This document shows, one piece after another, positions 34,532-44,500 of a DNA stretch of 64,000 nt. The stretch covers positions 25,000-88,999 of the forward strand of contig CAKQHB010000010.1 in NCBI GenBank assembly GCA_934234215.1, read 5' to 3'. The notes under the pieces are model-generated. The model had not been told where the DNA came from. It ran no database searches and was given only the letters and a program-made list of their open reading frames with translations. How positions within the stretch are numbered: the first letter of the stretch is position 1; the number at the start of each line of letters is the position of its first letter. This stretch comes from an uncultured Cuneatibacter sp. Lineage in GTDB: Bacteria; Bacillota; Clostridia; Lachnospirales; Lachnospiraceae. The translations under genes and the position numbers were made by a program.

Positions 34532-35752
34532 ATGAGTATGGAAAATTGGAAGAAAAAAGAGCCTCTGTTCTGGCAGGTCGCAGCGTTGTGCCTGTACGGA
34601 ATTATGCTGACAAAATATATTTTGATGGACAGTGTCGTGCAGTATACGATTGTTGCATGGCTTCCGAAAATCAATTCCTATTATCTGTGGCTGCGGTTAT
34701 TCGCGATTGTATTGCTCTTGGCAAAGATCTCCCGCGGCAGCCGGTTTACATGGAAAGAAATCGGTATTTCTGCGTTACTTGGAATTGCACTGATTCGCTG
34801 TGTACAGGTCGTATCCTTTGGAATGGAAGTAACACCCTATGAGTATGACGAGCTGATTGATCTGCTGATTCTGATTGTGGTGATGCGGGAAGTGCCATTC
34901 CGGAATATCCTGAAAGTATATGTAGTGATTGGCAGTGTGCTGGTGCTGGGAATCGGTGTGCTGAGTCAGATTGGAAAGGTGGAGGATTGGATCCTGTTAG
35001 CATGGAATTCTGCTGGAAAACAGGTAGAGACACATGCGCTTGGTTTTTTATATCCGAATGAGTATGCAGCACATATCTTTTTCTTATCAGCAGCATGGAT
35101 TGCATTACGCGGAAAGAAGACAAGCTATGCGGAGCTGATTCTTCTAATGGGATTGTCGGTTTTGATTTTCCACTATACCAATGCCAGAACGGGAGTAATT
35201 AGTACAGCGTTGTTAGTAATCGGTGTGGCAGCATGGAAGTTGCTTACAAGATTCACAGCAATTGAACAGTCAAAAGCGGGAACCGTTTTTTCGATAGTTC
35301 TGGGTGTTCTTCCAGTTGTGCTTTGCGTAGGAATGTTGGTGTTGACGTGGCGTTTTGACTGGTATTCTGGAACAATGATGCGATTAGATCAATTCTTTTC
35401 AACACGCCTTTCTTTGGGAAAAACTGGCATTCAAAACTACGGCATTCATCCATTTGGACAATATATTCAGATGGTTGGCATGACACGGGATACTGATTTT
35501 GCAAACTATAACTATATCGACTGTTCTTATGTCTCCATTCTTCTGCGTTTTGGTCTTGCTGCTTTTGCGGCTTTTGCAGTTGCGATGGAGGAAATCATTC
35601 GAAAAGCATGCAAGCGAAAAGATGTCCTGTTTCTCGGTGTGCTGGTGCTTGTTTTTCTGCAGTGCGCGATGGAAGATCATTTTCAGGAAATCGCATATAA
35701 TCCGTTCCTGTTGGCGCTGTTTGCCGGTATGGAACAGAAAATAGAAAGGTAA
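34532..35752 (+). CDS. O-antigen polymerase/ligase-like membrane protein
   Basis: A 406-residue membrane protein with about ten to twelve hydrophobic helices. The central segment LYPNEYAAHIFFLSAAW and the following HYTNARTGVISTALL resemble the conserved parts of the Wzy_C/O-antigen ligase superfamily. A loop with Arg and charged residues (TRLSLGKTGIQNYG) falls where the large periplasmic loop would be. The ribosome site is AGAGGAAATTT, and an ATG at 34538 is an alternative start. It is the second polymerase/ligase-like protein in this locus and is coupled to the next phosphoglycosyl transferase gene (six bases apart). Confidence 0.75.
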   Translation: MSMENWKKKEPLFWQVAALCLYGIMLTKYILMDSVVQYTIVAWLPKINSYYLWLRLFAIVLLLAKISRGSRFTWKEIGISALLGIALIRCVQVVSFGMEVTPYEYDELIDLLILIVVMREVPFRNILKVYVVIGSVLVLGIGVLSQIGKVEDWILLAWNSAGKQVETHALGFLYPNEYAAHIFFLSAAWIALRGKKTSYAELILLMGLSVLIFHYTNARTGVISTALLVIGVAAWKLLTRFTAIEQSKAGTVFSIVLGVLPVVLCVGMLVLTWRFDWYSGTMMRLDQFFSTRLSLGKTGIQNYGIHPFGQYIQMVGMTRDTDFANYNYIDCSYVSILLRFGLAAFAAFAVAMEEIIRKACKRKDVLFLGVLVLVFLQCAMEDHFQEIAYNPFLLALFAGMEQKIER

Positions 35753-35758
35753 GGGATT

Positions 35759-37171
35759 ATGTACAAACGGACAAATGTGGGATGGTTAAAGCACTTTGAT
35801 TTTGTGCTGACAGATTTGATCTGTGCAGAGCTGGCGTTTTGGACAGCATATTTTCTGCGGCATCATCTCTATATTTTCAAATCAGACCTCTATATAGAGA
35901 TTGCAGTTTTGCTGGCAATCGTGGAGTTGGTTGTAGGGCTGTTCTTTGGTGCCTATGCGGGTATTTTGCGCAGAAATTCAACAAAAGAATTTATGTGTGC
36001 AGTTGTGCATGTGTCGGAAGTCAGTGTAGCGCTGTTGCTGGTGCTGTATCTGATCAAGATGGCAGAGCCGTTTTCCCGTGCGACATTTCTTTACATGTGG
36101 GCGCTGTTTTTGATTTTGGATTATCCGGCGAGACTGTTAGTAAAGCAGTTGGCAATTCATCGCATGGAAAAAAATCCGAGCCGTTCGGTGATCCTGCTGA
36201 CAACGAGTACCCGTGCGCAGGAGATGGTCAAACAGTTTAAGAAGAACCGCAAGTATGGTTTTCGAATTGCAGGACTGATTTTGTATGATCGCGATGGCAC
36301 CGGTGAGATTTTTGAGTCAGTTCCGGTTGTAGCGGGGCTGAAGGATGCCGGAGAATATATCTGCAGAAACTGGATCGATGATGTGTTTGCAGATCTGCCG
36401 GAGGGGATTGCATTCCCAGGAGCATTGTTTTCTGCCTGTATGTCTATGGGGATTCCGGTACATCAGCGACTGGCGCAGGAGAACTATTTCCCTGGAGAGC
36501 AGTTTGTAGAGCGATTTGCAGGTTATAATGTCATCACGACGGCGATGAAGACTGTAAGCTGGAAGCAGGCGCTTTGCAAGCGAATTATGGATATCATCGG
36601 TGGTCTGGTCGGCTCTGCAGGAACCTTGGTTCTGACGCTGATTCTTGGCCCGATCATTTTTATCAAGTCACCGGGGCCGATCTTTTTCAGACAGGTTCGA
36701 ATCGGTCAGAATGGTCGAAAGTTTAAGATTATCAAATTCCGCAGTATGTATCTGGATGCAGAGGAGCGGAAAAAAGAGCTGGAAAAACAAAATAAAATAA
36801 AAGATGGCATGATGTTTAAGATGGATGACGACCCCCGGATTATCAAGGGTGTCGGTCACTTTATCCGCAATCATTCGCTGGATGAGTTCCCGCAGTTTTT
36901 TAATGTTCTGATGGGACAGATGAGTCTGGTTGGAACGAGACCGCCGACGGTGGACGAGTGGGAAAAGTACGAGTTCCACCATCGAATCCGAATGTCCGCA
37001 AAGCCGGGTATCACAGGTATGTGGCAGGTAAATGGTCGCAGTGAGATTACGGACTTTGAGAAGGTTGTACAGTTGGACGAGGAGTATATCCGCAACTGGT
37101 CTTTGCTGCTGGATCTGAAAATTATTTTCAAGACAGTAGCTGTCATGTTTACAAAGGATGGCGCATCATAA
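35759..37171 (+). CDS. Polyprenyl-phosphate sugar-phosphate transferase, second copy
   Basis: A 470-residue initiating enzyme of the WbaP/CpsE class with N-terminal membrane helices, a middle Rossmann-like domain (VILLTTSTRAQEM), and a C-terminal sugar transferase domain from about residue 270 (KRIMDIIGG; KSPGPIFFRQVRIG; KFRSMY; GITGMWQVNGRS). The C-terminal domain is similar in layout to the enzyme at 4150, but its motifs differ (HSLDEFPQFFNV against TSIDELPQLFNV). The two are separate genes, not a recent copy. Its place after the CDP-sugar genes suggests it starts the polymer that carries the dideoxysugar. Confidence 0.92.
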   Translation: MYKRTNVGWLKHFDFVLTDLICAELAFWTAYFLRHHLYIFKSDLYIEIAVLLAIVELVVGLFFGAYAGILRRNSTKEFMCAVVHVSEVSVALLLVLYLIKMAEPFSRATFLYMWALFLILDYPARLLVKQLAIHRMEKNPSRSVILLTTSTRAQEMVKQFKKNRKYGFRIAGLILYDRDGTGEIFESVPVVAGLKDAGEYICRNWIDDVFADLPEGIAFPGALFSACMSMGIPVHQRLAQENYFPGEQFVERFAGYNVITTAMKTVSWKQALCKRIMDIIGGLVGSAGTLVLTLILGPIIFIKSPGPIFFRQVRIGQNGRKFKIIKFRSMYLDAEERKKELEKQNKIKDGMMFKMDDDPRIIKGVGHFIRNHSLDEFPQFFNVLMGQMSLVGTRPPTVDEWEKYEFHHRIRMSAKPGITGMWQVNGRSEITDFEKVVQLDEEYIRNWSLLLDLKIIFKTVAVMFTKDGAS

Positions 37172-37244
37172 GATGTGCCATTCGCCGTTCCTGAGGGAAG
37201 TAAAATAGGAATTGGATCAAGTACGGAAGGAATTAGTCGTTAGA

Positions 37245-37757
37245 ATGAAAAAAATATGGAATCTTCTGGAACGGTTTGTGCGATTTTGTCTGGCACTGTT
37301 GTTTCGGATTCTGCATCGGGAACTGACACCGCAGATGGCAGACAGCTTTGTGCAGTTCGTGAAGTTTTGTCTGATTGGTGTATCGAATACAGTATGCAGT
37401 TATGTCGTTTATCTGGTGACCCTGCTCCTTTTCGAAAAGGCAGAAATCAATTTTCGTTGGGATTATGTCATCGGAAATCTGATGGGATTTTTAATCAGTG
37501 TGGTGTGGTCCTGGTTTTGGAACAGTCGCCTTGTCTTTCAGGAGGAAGAGGGCGAAAAGCGTGTCTGGTGGAAGACTTTGCTGCGAACCTATGTGGCATA
37601 TGCGTTCACCGGTGTTGTGTTGTATAATGTATTGGCGTTTGTATGGATCGATTTGCTGCATATCCGGAAAGCGGTAGCACCGATCCTGACGATGTTTTTC
37701 AGTGTGCCGATTAACTTCCTGATGAATAAGTTCTGGGCATATAGAAAACAAAAATAA
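37245..37757 (+). CDS. GtrA-like flippase family protein
   Basis: A small integral membrane protein of about 170 residues with four hydrophobic helices, the GtrA pattern: FVKFCLIGVSNTVCSYVVYL as helix 1, a second helix with MGFLISVVWSWFWNSRLVF, and later TYVAYAFTGVVLYN and NFLMNKFWAYRK. The start is uncertain: the ATG at 37245 has a distant GGAAGG, and an in-frame TTG at 37212 is also possible. GtrA proteins are thought to flip undecaprenyl-phosphate sugars made by GtrB, matching the gene at 33523. Confidence 0.88.
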   Translation: MKKIWNLLERFVRFCLALLFRILHRELTPQMADSFVQFVKFCLIGVSNTVCSYVVYLVTLLLFEKAEINFRWDYVIGNLMGFLISVVWSWFWNSRLVFQEEEGEKRVWWKTLLRTYVAYAFTGVVLYNVLAFVWIDLLHIRKAVAPILTMFFSVPINFLMNKFWAYRKQK

Positions 37758-37817
37758 ACAAAAGAAAAAGAAATACGACAAAAAGAAACGAAATAATTTC
37801 AAAAAAAGGAGAAGGCA

Positions 37818-39974
37818 ATGAGCAAAACAACGGGAGGATTTACAATGCCGGGGGAAGCGGGATATGAAGATTTGACGCTTCGACTGGCAAAAAAATGGGG
37901 AGCAGATGTGATTCGAGACAGCGATGGTACGGAGTTATCTCCGGAAATCGTAGATGCCGGATATGGCATTTATTCGACAATCTGTCTGATCCGGGATCAC
38001 AATGAATGGATTCGAAAGCATCCTGAGGCAAGACAGCAGTGTTTTCTGATGACGGAGCCGCGTGTTGCAGCTGCAGGAGAAGAATTGACAATCCCGTTAC
38101 TGGCAGATTTTTTTGAAGAACAGTTTGAAGTCAATGACAGCAGGGAAGCACTCGGCTGGTGGCAGGTATACGATCGGACAGAGAATCGTCTGCTGACAGA
38201 GACAGAATGGGAATACCACAGAGAAGAACGGACTGTGACATTGGCAGGAGCAACAGACTGGCATGAGTACACGGTCAGCTTCCTGGCGTACCGAATCTGG
38301 GAAGAGATCTCGATGTACAATCACACCACAAACAACTGGCAGAAAGAACATCTGATGCAGTTGGATGCCCGGTATCCGGAGGCACAGGAGTATTTGCTGC
38401 AGTGGATGAAAGAATGGTGCGAAGCACATCCGGCGACAACGGTTGTCCGCTTTACCTCGATGTTTTATAATTTTGTATGGATCTGGGGAAGCAGCGAGCG
38501 ACTTCGGAATCGTTTTACCGATTGGGGTTCCTATGATTTTACAGTCAGTGTGCTTGCGTTGGAACAGTTCCAAAAACAGTATGGTTATGCCATGACGGCT
38601 GAAGACTTTGTGAATCAGGGAAAGCTTCATGTATCTCATATGCCACGGACCCAAAAGAAAAAAGACTGGATGCAGTTTGTAAATGATTTTGTCGTGGATT
38701 TCGGTAAACAGCTGGTGGATCTGGTACATAGCTACGGCAAGAAAGCGTATGTCTTTTACGATGACAGCTGGGTTGGCACGGAGCCCTATGGAAAGCGTTT
38801 TCCGGAGATGGGCTTTGATGGTATGATCAAGTGCGTCTTTTCCGGATTTGAGTGCAGACTGTGTGCGGGAGTTCCGGCGCAGACTCATGAGATTCGTTTG
38901 CATCCGTATTTGTTCCCAGTTGGACTGGGCGGAGCCCCCACCTTTATGGAAGGCGGAGATCCGGTGAAGGATGCAAAGGGATACTGGATGCATGTTCGCA
39001 GAGCACTTTTGAGAGAAAAGATCGATCGCATCGGTTTGGGCGGATATTTGCACTTGACAGAAGATTTTCCGGATTTTCAGGATTATATCGAGGAGATCTC
39101 GGATGAGTTCCGCCAGATCCGGGAGCTGTTTTCCGCAGGAAATCCCGAAACATTGCCGATCAGGGTCGGTGTGCTGCATGATTGGGGCAGCTTGAGATCG
39201 TGGACACTTTCCGGTCATTTTCATGAAACATACATGCATGATCTGATCCATATCAATGAGGCACTGTCCGGACTTCCGGTGGAAGTGAAGTTCTTTGATT
39301 TCGAGCAGGTGAAAAAAGGCGCATTGGAGCAGGTGGATGTGGTAATCAATGCCGGAATCGCCGGTTCCGCATGGAGTGGCGGCTCTGCATGGAAAGAGGA
39401 AGAGCTTGTGCGTGTTCTGACAAAATGGGTGTATGAAGGCGGTGTATTCCTTGGCGTTGGAGAGCCCTCCGCATGGGCAGGTGCACATCGCTACTTCCGT
39501 ATGGCACAGGTACTTGGAATTGATGAAGATACCGGAGATCGCGTCTGCCACGGTCGAATGACCTGGGAGAGAGAGAATGTGGAAGGTCTTTTCCCGAAAA
39601 ACAGTTTTGTTCATGGAAAACACCGCGAGCTGTATTTGACGGATGAGACCACAAAGGTACTGGCGGAAGACGATGGAAAGCCGACGCTTACGGCGCATTC
39701 GTTTGGAAAAGGAATGGGACTCTATCTGGCATCCTTTGAGACAACGACAGAGAATAACCGTCTGCTTCTGAATTTGCTTATTTATGGAACAAAACTGGAA
39801 CATCCGGTTTATGTGACAGATAAGGCGGAGACAGAGTGTGCCTATTTTGCAGAAAAGAAAGAACTGGTTGTGATCAACCAGACCGAGGAGACGGTGGAGA
39901 CGACAGTGGCATTGCCGGAGGGTGATGTGACCGTGACGATCCCCGCCTTTGGGTCTGTTTTTCAGAATCTATGA
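37818..39974 (+). CDS. GH112 1,3-beta-galactosyl-N-acetylhexosamine phosphorylase
   Basis: Cleaves galacto-N-biose or lacto-N-biose with phosphate to galactose-1-phosphate plus GalNAc or GlcNAc, a step in mucin and milk-glycan use. It has 718 residues, near the usual 720-750. The N-terminal phrase GGFTMPGEAGYEDLTLRLA followed by KWGADVIRDSDGTELSPE is characteristic of GH112. A (beta/alpha)8-barrel core follows (YDDSWVGTEPYG, PYLFPVGLGGAPTFMEGGDP), then a flavodoxin-like and a C-terminal beta domain. The ribosome site is AAAGGAGAAGG. It stands alone: no sugar ABC importer, NahK kinase or GalT gene is close. The upstream 60 bases are purine-rich with no clear promoter. D-galactosyl-rhamnose phosphorylase activity is an alternative within the same family. 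Confidence 0.92.
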   Translation: MSKTTGGFTMPGEAGYEDLTLRLAKKWGADVIRDSDGTELSPEIVDAGYGIYSTICLIRDHNEWIRKHPEARQQCFLMTEPRVAAAGEELTIPLLADFFEEQFEVNDSREALGWWQVYDRTENRLLTETEWEYHREERTVTLAGATDWHEYTVSFLAYRIWEEISMYNHTTNNWQKEHLMQLDARYPEAQEYLLQWMKEWCEAHPATTVVRFTSMFYNFVWIWGSSERLRNRFTDWGSYDFTVSVLALEQFQKQYGYAMTAEDFVNQGKLHVSHMPRTQKKKDWMQFVNDFVVDFGKQLVDLVHSYGKKAYVFYDDSWVGTEPYGKRFPEMGFDGMIKCVFSGFECRLCAGVPAQTHEIRLHPYLFPVGLGGAPTFMEGGDPVKDAKGYWMHVRRALLREKIDRIGLGGYLHLTEDFPDFQDYIEEISDEFRQIRELFSAGNPETLPIRVGVLHDWGSLRSWTLSGHFHETYMHDLIHINEALSGLPVEVKFFDFEQVKKGALEQVDVVINAGIAGSAWSGGSAWKEEELVRVLTKWVYEGGVFLGVGEPSAWAGAHRYFRMAQVLGIDEDTGDRVCHGRMTWERENVEGLFPKNSFVHGKHRELYLTDETTKVLAEDDGKPTLTAHSFGKGMGLYLASFETTTENNRLLLNLLIYGTKLEHPVYVTDKAETECAYFAEKKELVVINQTEETVETTVALPEGDVTVTIPAFGSVFQNL

Positions 39975-40040
39975 TCCGGTAATCAGGCGAAATGCCTTAT
40001 TGCATACCACTATTATTTTACATTAGAGGAGGAAGTTTGT

Positions 40041-41405
40041 ATGTTGGAAAAGTTTTTTCACCTCAAGGAAAACCACACGAATGTAAAGACTGAAGTTATG
40101 GCTGGTATTACCACGTTCATGACAATGGCTTACATCCTTGCGGTTAACCCGAGCATCCTGTCCGTAGCAGGAATGGACCCGAACGGCGTTATGATCGCAA
40201 CGGCATTGGCATCCTTTATCGGTACGATCCTGATGGCATTGTTAGCAAACTACCCGTTTGCACTGGCTCCCGGCATGGGTCTGAATGCTTACCTGGCATA
40301 TACCGTTTGTCTTGGAATGGGATATAGCTGGCAGCTGGCGCTGATGGCAGTCTTCTTAGAGGGTCTGATCTTCATCGTACTGTCCCTGACCAAAGTCAGA
40401 GAAGCAATCTTTAATGCAATCCCCATGAGTCTGAAGTCCGCAGTCAGCGTAGGTATTGGCCTGTTTGTTGCCTTTATCGGTCTGCAGGATGCCAAGATCA
40501 TCGTTGCCAGCAGCTCTACTCTGGTAACTTACCAGAATTTCCACGGGGAACCCGCAGTTACGGTTGGTGCGATTCTGGCTCTGATCGGTGTTCTGATCAC
40601 TGCAATTTTGCTGGTAAAGAAGGTAAAAGGCGGTATCCTGATCGGTATTCTGGCAACATGGGTACTGGGTATCATCTGTGAGCTGATCGGCATTTACAAC
40701 CCGACCGCAGAGTCCGGTATGCCTTCCACAATTCCGGGAGGTATTATCAGCTTTGACTTTTCTGCACTGGGCAATACATTCGGAGCATTTCTGGATGTTG
40801 ATTTTGGCAGCATTAACATTGGTGATATGCTCGTTATCATGTTCTCATTCCTGTTCGTCGATATGTTTGATACGATCGGAACCCTGATCGGTGTTTCTTC
40901 AAAGGCTGACATGCTGGATGAGAACGGAAAACTGCCTCGCATCAAGCCGGCTCTGCTGTCGGATGCAATTGCAACCAGCGTCGGTGCTGTTCTTGGTACT
41001 TCCACCACCACTACATATGTAGAGAGTGCATCCGGTGTTACCGCTGGTGGACGTACTGGTCTGACCGCAGCTGTTACCGCAGTCCTGTTCCTGTTAGCAG
41101 TTATTTTCAGCCCACTGTTCCTTGCAATCCCGTCCTTCGCGATTGCTCCGGCACTGATTACCGTTGGTTTCTACATGATGGGTTCTGTTGTAAAGATCAA
41201 CTTCGAAGATCCCTCCGAGGGAATCCCGGCATTCCTCTGCATCCTGGCAATGCCCCTTGCATACAGTATTTCTGAAGGTATCGTAATCGGCGTGATTTCC
41301 TGGACTCTGATCAACCTGATCACTGGCAAGGCAAAGGAAAAGAAGATCAGCGTACTGATGTATGTGTTGTCTATTCTGTTTGTCTTAAAGTACATTTTCT
41401 TATAA
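40041..41405 (+). CDS. NCS2 family purine permease (AzgA/PbuG-like)
   Basis: A 454-residue transporter with about 13-14 membrane helices, for adenine, hypoxanthine or guanine by proton symport. Family marks seen: GITTFMTMAYILAVNPSIL at the start, FALAPGMGLNAYLAYTV, DMFDTIGTLIGVSSKADM, and GTSTTTTYVESASGVTAGGRTGLTA. These are the AzgA-type signature. The ribosome site is GAGGAGGAAG. The 66 bases before it are too short to hold a purine riboswitch. It is a single-gene unit with a terminator at 41440. Confidence 0.94.
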   Translation: MLEKFFHLKENHTNVKTEVMAGITTFMTMAYILAVNPSILSVAGMDPNGVMIATALASFIGTILMALLANYPFALAPGMGLNAYLAYTVCLGMGYSWQLALMAVFLEGLIFIVLSLTKVREAIFNAIPMSLKSAVSVGIGLFVAFIGLQDAKIIVASSSTLVTYQNFHGEPAVTVGAILALIGVLITAILLVKKVKGGILIGILATWVLGIICELIGIYNPTAESGMPSTIPGGIISFDFSALGNTFGAFLDVDFGSINIGDMLVIMFSFLFVDMFDTIGTLIGVSSKADMLDENGKLPRIKPALLSDAIATSVGAVLGTSTTTTYVESASGVTAGGRTGLTAAVTAVLFLLAVIFSPLFLAIPSFAIAPALITVGFYMMGSVVKINFEDPSEGIPAFLCILAMPLAYSISEGIVIGVISWTLINLITGKAKEKKISVLMYVLSILFVLKYIFL

Positions 41406-41439
41406 TTTCGAAAAAATAGTGGTAGAAAATTCGAAGAAG

Positions 41440-41480
41440 GCGACTTGCTGTGAAGAAATTTCATGGCAAGTTGCTTTTTT
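41440..41480 (+). terminator. Rho-independent terminator after the purine permease
   Basis: GCGACTTGC...GCAAGTTGC stem (with an inner TGAA/TTCA pairing) followed by TTTTTT. Confidence 0.88.
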
Positions 41481-41526
41481 CTGATTTCAGAGCTCTACAT
41501 TATGAAATCTTTCTAAAATCATAGAG

Positions 41527-41555
41527 TTACACAAGAACTTGTGATAGACTAAATT
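41527..41555 (+). promoter_or_regulatory. Promoter with overlapping palindromic operator before the RND gene
   Basis: TTACAC at 41527-41532 and TAAATT at 41550-41555 are 17 bases apart. The perfect palindrome CACAAGAACTTGTG at 41530-41543 covers the -35 edge and half the spacer, where a dimeric repressor of the TetR or MarR type would block transcription. No such regulator gene is adjacent. Confidence 0.55.
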
Positions 41556-41586
41556 TCAGTTTGTGTGAGTTGAAGGAGGAAATTGC

Positions 41587-44500
41587 ATGCTATCAAAGAG
41601 GAGTGTCCGAAAGCCTTTTACGGTCTTGGCGGCAGTTGTCATAGTTCTTGTGCTGGGATTTGTATCGGTGACAAGAATGACGACGGATCTGCTGCCGGAT
41701 ATGAGCTTTCCTTATGTTCTGATTATGACGACCGATCCGGGTGCGAGTCCGGAGGAGGTGGAGACGGCGGTTACAGCGCCGATTGAGGCAGGGATTGCGA
41801 CAACATCGAATATCGAGACAATCAGTTCCATGTCTTATAACAGTTATTCGGTTGTAGTCGCAGAATATGCGCAGAATACCAATATGGATTCTGTTCTGAT
41901 TGAGATTCAGCAGAAGCTGGATACTGTCACGGGACAGATGACAGATACTGTCGGAACGCCAATGATCATGCAGATCGATCCGGATATGCTTCCGGTCTTT
42001 GTGGCGGCAGTGGACGTGGACGGGATGGATAGCGTAGAGCTCACAGACTATGTGACGTCGAAACTGGAGCCTCAGCTGGAGAGTATTGAAGGTGTTGCAT
42101 CTGTTACGATGTCCGGTGGAATCGAGGAGACGATTCAGGTCACCCTGAAGCAGGAAAAGATTGATGCCTTGAATGCAAAGATTCAGGAGGTGATCTCCGG
42201 ACAGTTTACCGAAGCGCAGGAGGAGTTGGATTCCGCTAAGGCAGAGCTGGAGGATGGAAAGAACCAGATAGAAAACGGTCAGAATGAACTCGCTTCCGGG
42301 ATGGCACAGGGCAATACAGAAATTCTTAAGCAGAAGTTTAATCTGGTAGAGACGGAGAGTGAGCTGAATGAGCAGCTTTCCAACCTGCAGGTGATGGAAC
42401 AATTGCTGGAGACGATGATTCCGCAGCTGCAGTCAATGTATGATCGTGTGCAGGAAATTCAGGGACAGATCGATGTAGCAGAGGCACAGTTAAAGCTTTG
42501 GGAAGCCGGACTTTCAGCAGAAGACTTTGCAGCGCAGACGGGCATGACGGTAGAACAGGCACAGGCGATGATCGATGGTCTGAAAACACAGCTGGAGCAG
42601 ATCCGTGGATTGGCTGCACAGGTGGGCGAAATGCTGAAGAAGGCAGGGATTGAACTGGGTTCCACCGAAGATCTTCCGGCAGCGATCGCGCAGCTGAGCA
42701 GTCAGCTGACAGAAGTTCGTGCGGGGATTGCAGCCATTGAAGAAGGCAAAGCACAGATCGAGCAGGGAAAAGTCACATTGGATGAAGCTTTGCGGACTTT
42801 AAATGAGCAGCAGATCCTCGGCACGATTCAGATATCCAGCTCCCTGTCAGCACTGACGAATGGAGAGAGCAAGCTGGAGGAAGCACAGGGAACGCTGGAT
42901 ACGACAAAAGAGCAGGCATTGAAATCCAGTGATCTGAATGCAGTCCTCTCTCTGGATACCTTGCAGGGAATTTTGACAGCGCAGAACTTTTCCATGCCGG
43001 CGGGGTATCTGACAGAAGGAGAGAATCAGTATCTCGTGCGAGTGGGAGATTCCGTGGATTCGCAGGAAGAACTGGAAAACCTGACGCTACTTGATCTGGG
43101 ACTGGATAGCATTGAACCGATTAAGCTGAGTGATATTGCAGATGTTGAGCGGGTAGACAACTCCTCAGAAGTATATACAAAGATCAATGGCAATCAGGGC
43201 CTGATGCTCAGCTTTGAAAAACAGACCGGATATTCCACCGGAGATGTGACAGATCGAATTTTGGAACGCTTTGACCGTCTGGAGCAGGAGGAAGCGGGCT
43301 TACATCTGACGGCGCTCATGGATCAGGGCGTATACATTGATATGATCGTAGATTCGGTCGTTCAAAATATTTTAGTCGGTGCAGCTCTGGCAATTTTTAT
43401 TCTGCTTTTGTTCTTGCGGGATCTGCGTCCGACACTGATCGTGGCATGCTCCATTCCGTTGAGCGTGGTGATGGCGATCGTGCTGATGTATTTTTCCGGT
43501 GTGACACTGAATATCATTTCCCTGTCCGGACTGGCACTGGGAATCGGTATGCTGGTGGATAACTCCATTGTCGTCATCGAGAACATTTTCCGAATGCGCG
43601 GACTGGGTTATTCCAAAAAGAAAGCGGCAGTGGAAGGTGCCTCTCAGGTTAGCGGTGCAATCATTGCTTCCACGTTGACGACGGTTTGTGTATTTGCCCC
43701 GATCATTTTCACTGATGGTATTACGAGACAGTTGTTTGTGGATCTGGGCTTGACGATTGCATACACCTTGTTTGCAAGTTTGTTGGTTGCATTGACACTG
43801 GTACCGGCAATGGCGTCCGGTATGCTGAAGCGTTCGGAGACAAAGGAATTTGCATTCTTTACAAAGCTTCGAAACGGATATGGAATATTGCTGGAAAAGC
43901 TGCTGCACTGGAAGCCGGTGGTATTGATTCTGGCGCTGGTGCTGCTGGTGTTGAGTGTAGTTCTGGCATTGTCCCGCGGTACTGCCTTTATGCCGGAGAT
44001 GAGCAGTACGCAGATGACGGCGACCTTGACTGCAAAAGAAGGAGAATCCCTTGATTTTGAGGAGCTTTGTGCGATCTCAGATGAGGCAATTTCCAGAATG
44101 GAAGCAGTGGATGGCGTTGGTACTATCGGTGCGATGATCGGAAGCGGCAGTACCATGAGCCTGATGGGCGGAGGCGGTTCCGACAGCGTGACGATGTATC
44201 TTCTGATGGAAGATGGAACAAAGCGGACCGATAAGCAGGTGACGGCGGATGTTCTGGAGGCATGTGCGGATCTGGACTGTGAGATTTCGATTGATTCTTC
44301 CAGCATGGATATGACTGCACTGACTGGAACCGGTATCTCGATTAATGTGATTGGCAGAGATCTGAACACACTGCAGGAAATCGCACAGGATGTGGCAGAT
44401 CAGATCAGTCAGGCAGAGGGCATCAGCAAGGTGGATGATGGCCTTGGAAAGACAACAAATGAGTTTGTTGTGACCGTAGACAAGGAGAAAGCGGCAAAAT

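Noticed and set aside
38097..39803. 568-residue open frame on the - strand opposite the GH112 gene
   Set aside because: It has no ribosome site, its composition is Cys/His/Ile-biased with no domain, and the + strand frame is a clear GH112 enzyme. It is a by-product of codon use.
39975..40040. Purine riboswitch before the NCS2 permease
   Set aside because: Only 66 bases are available and the conserved three-way junction core is not seen.
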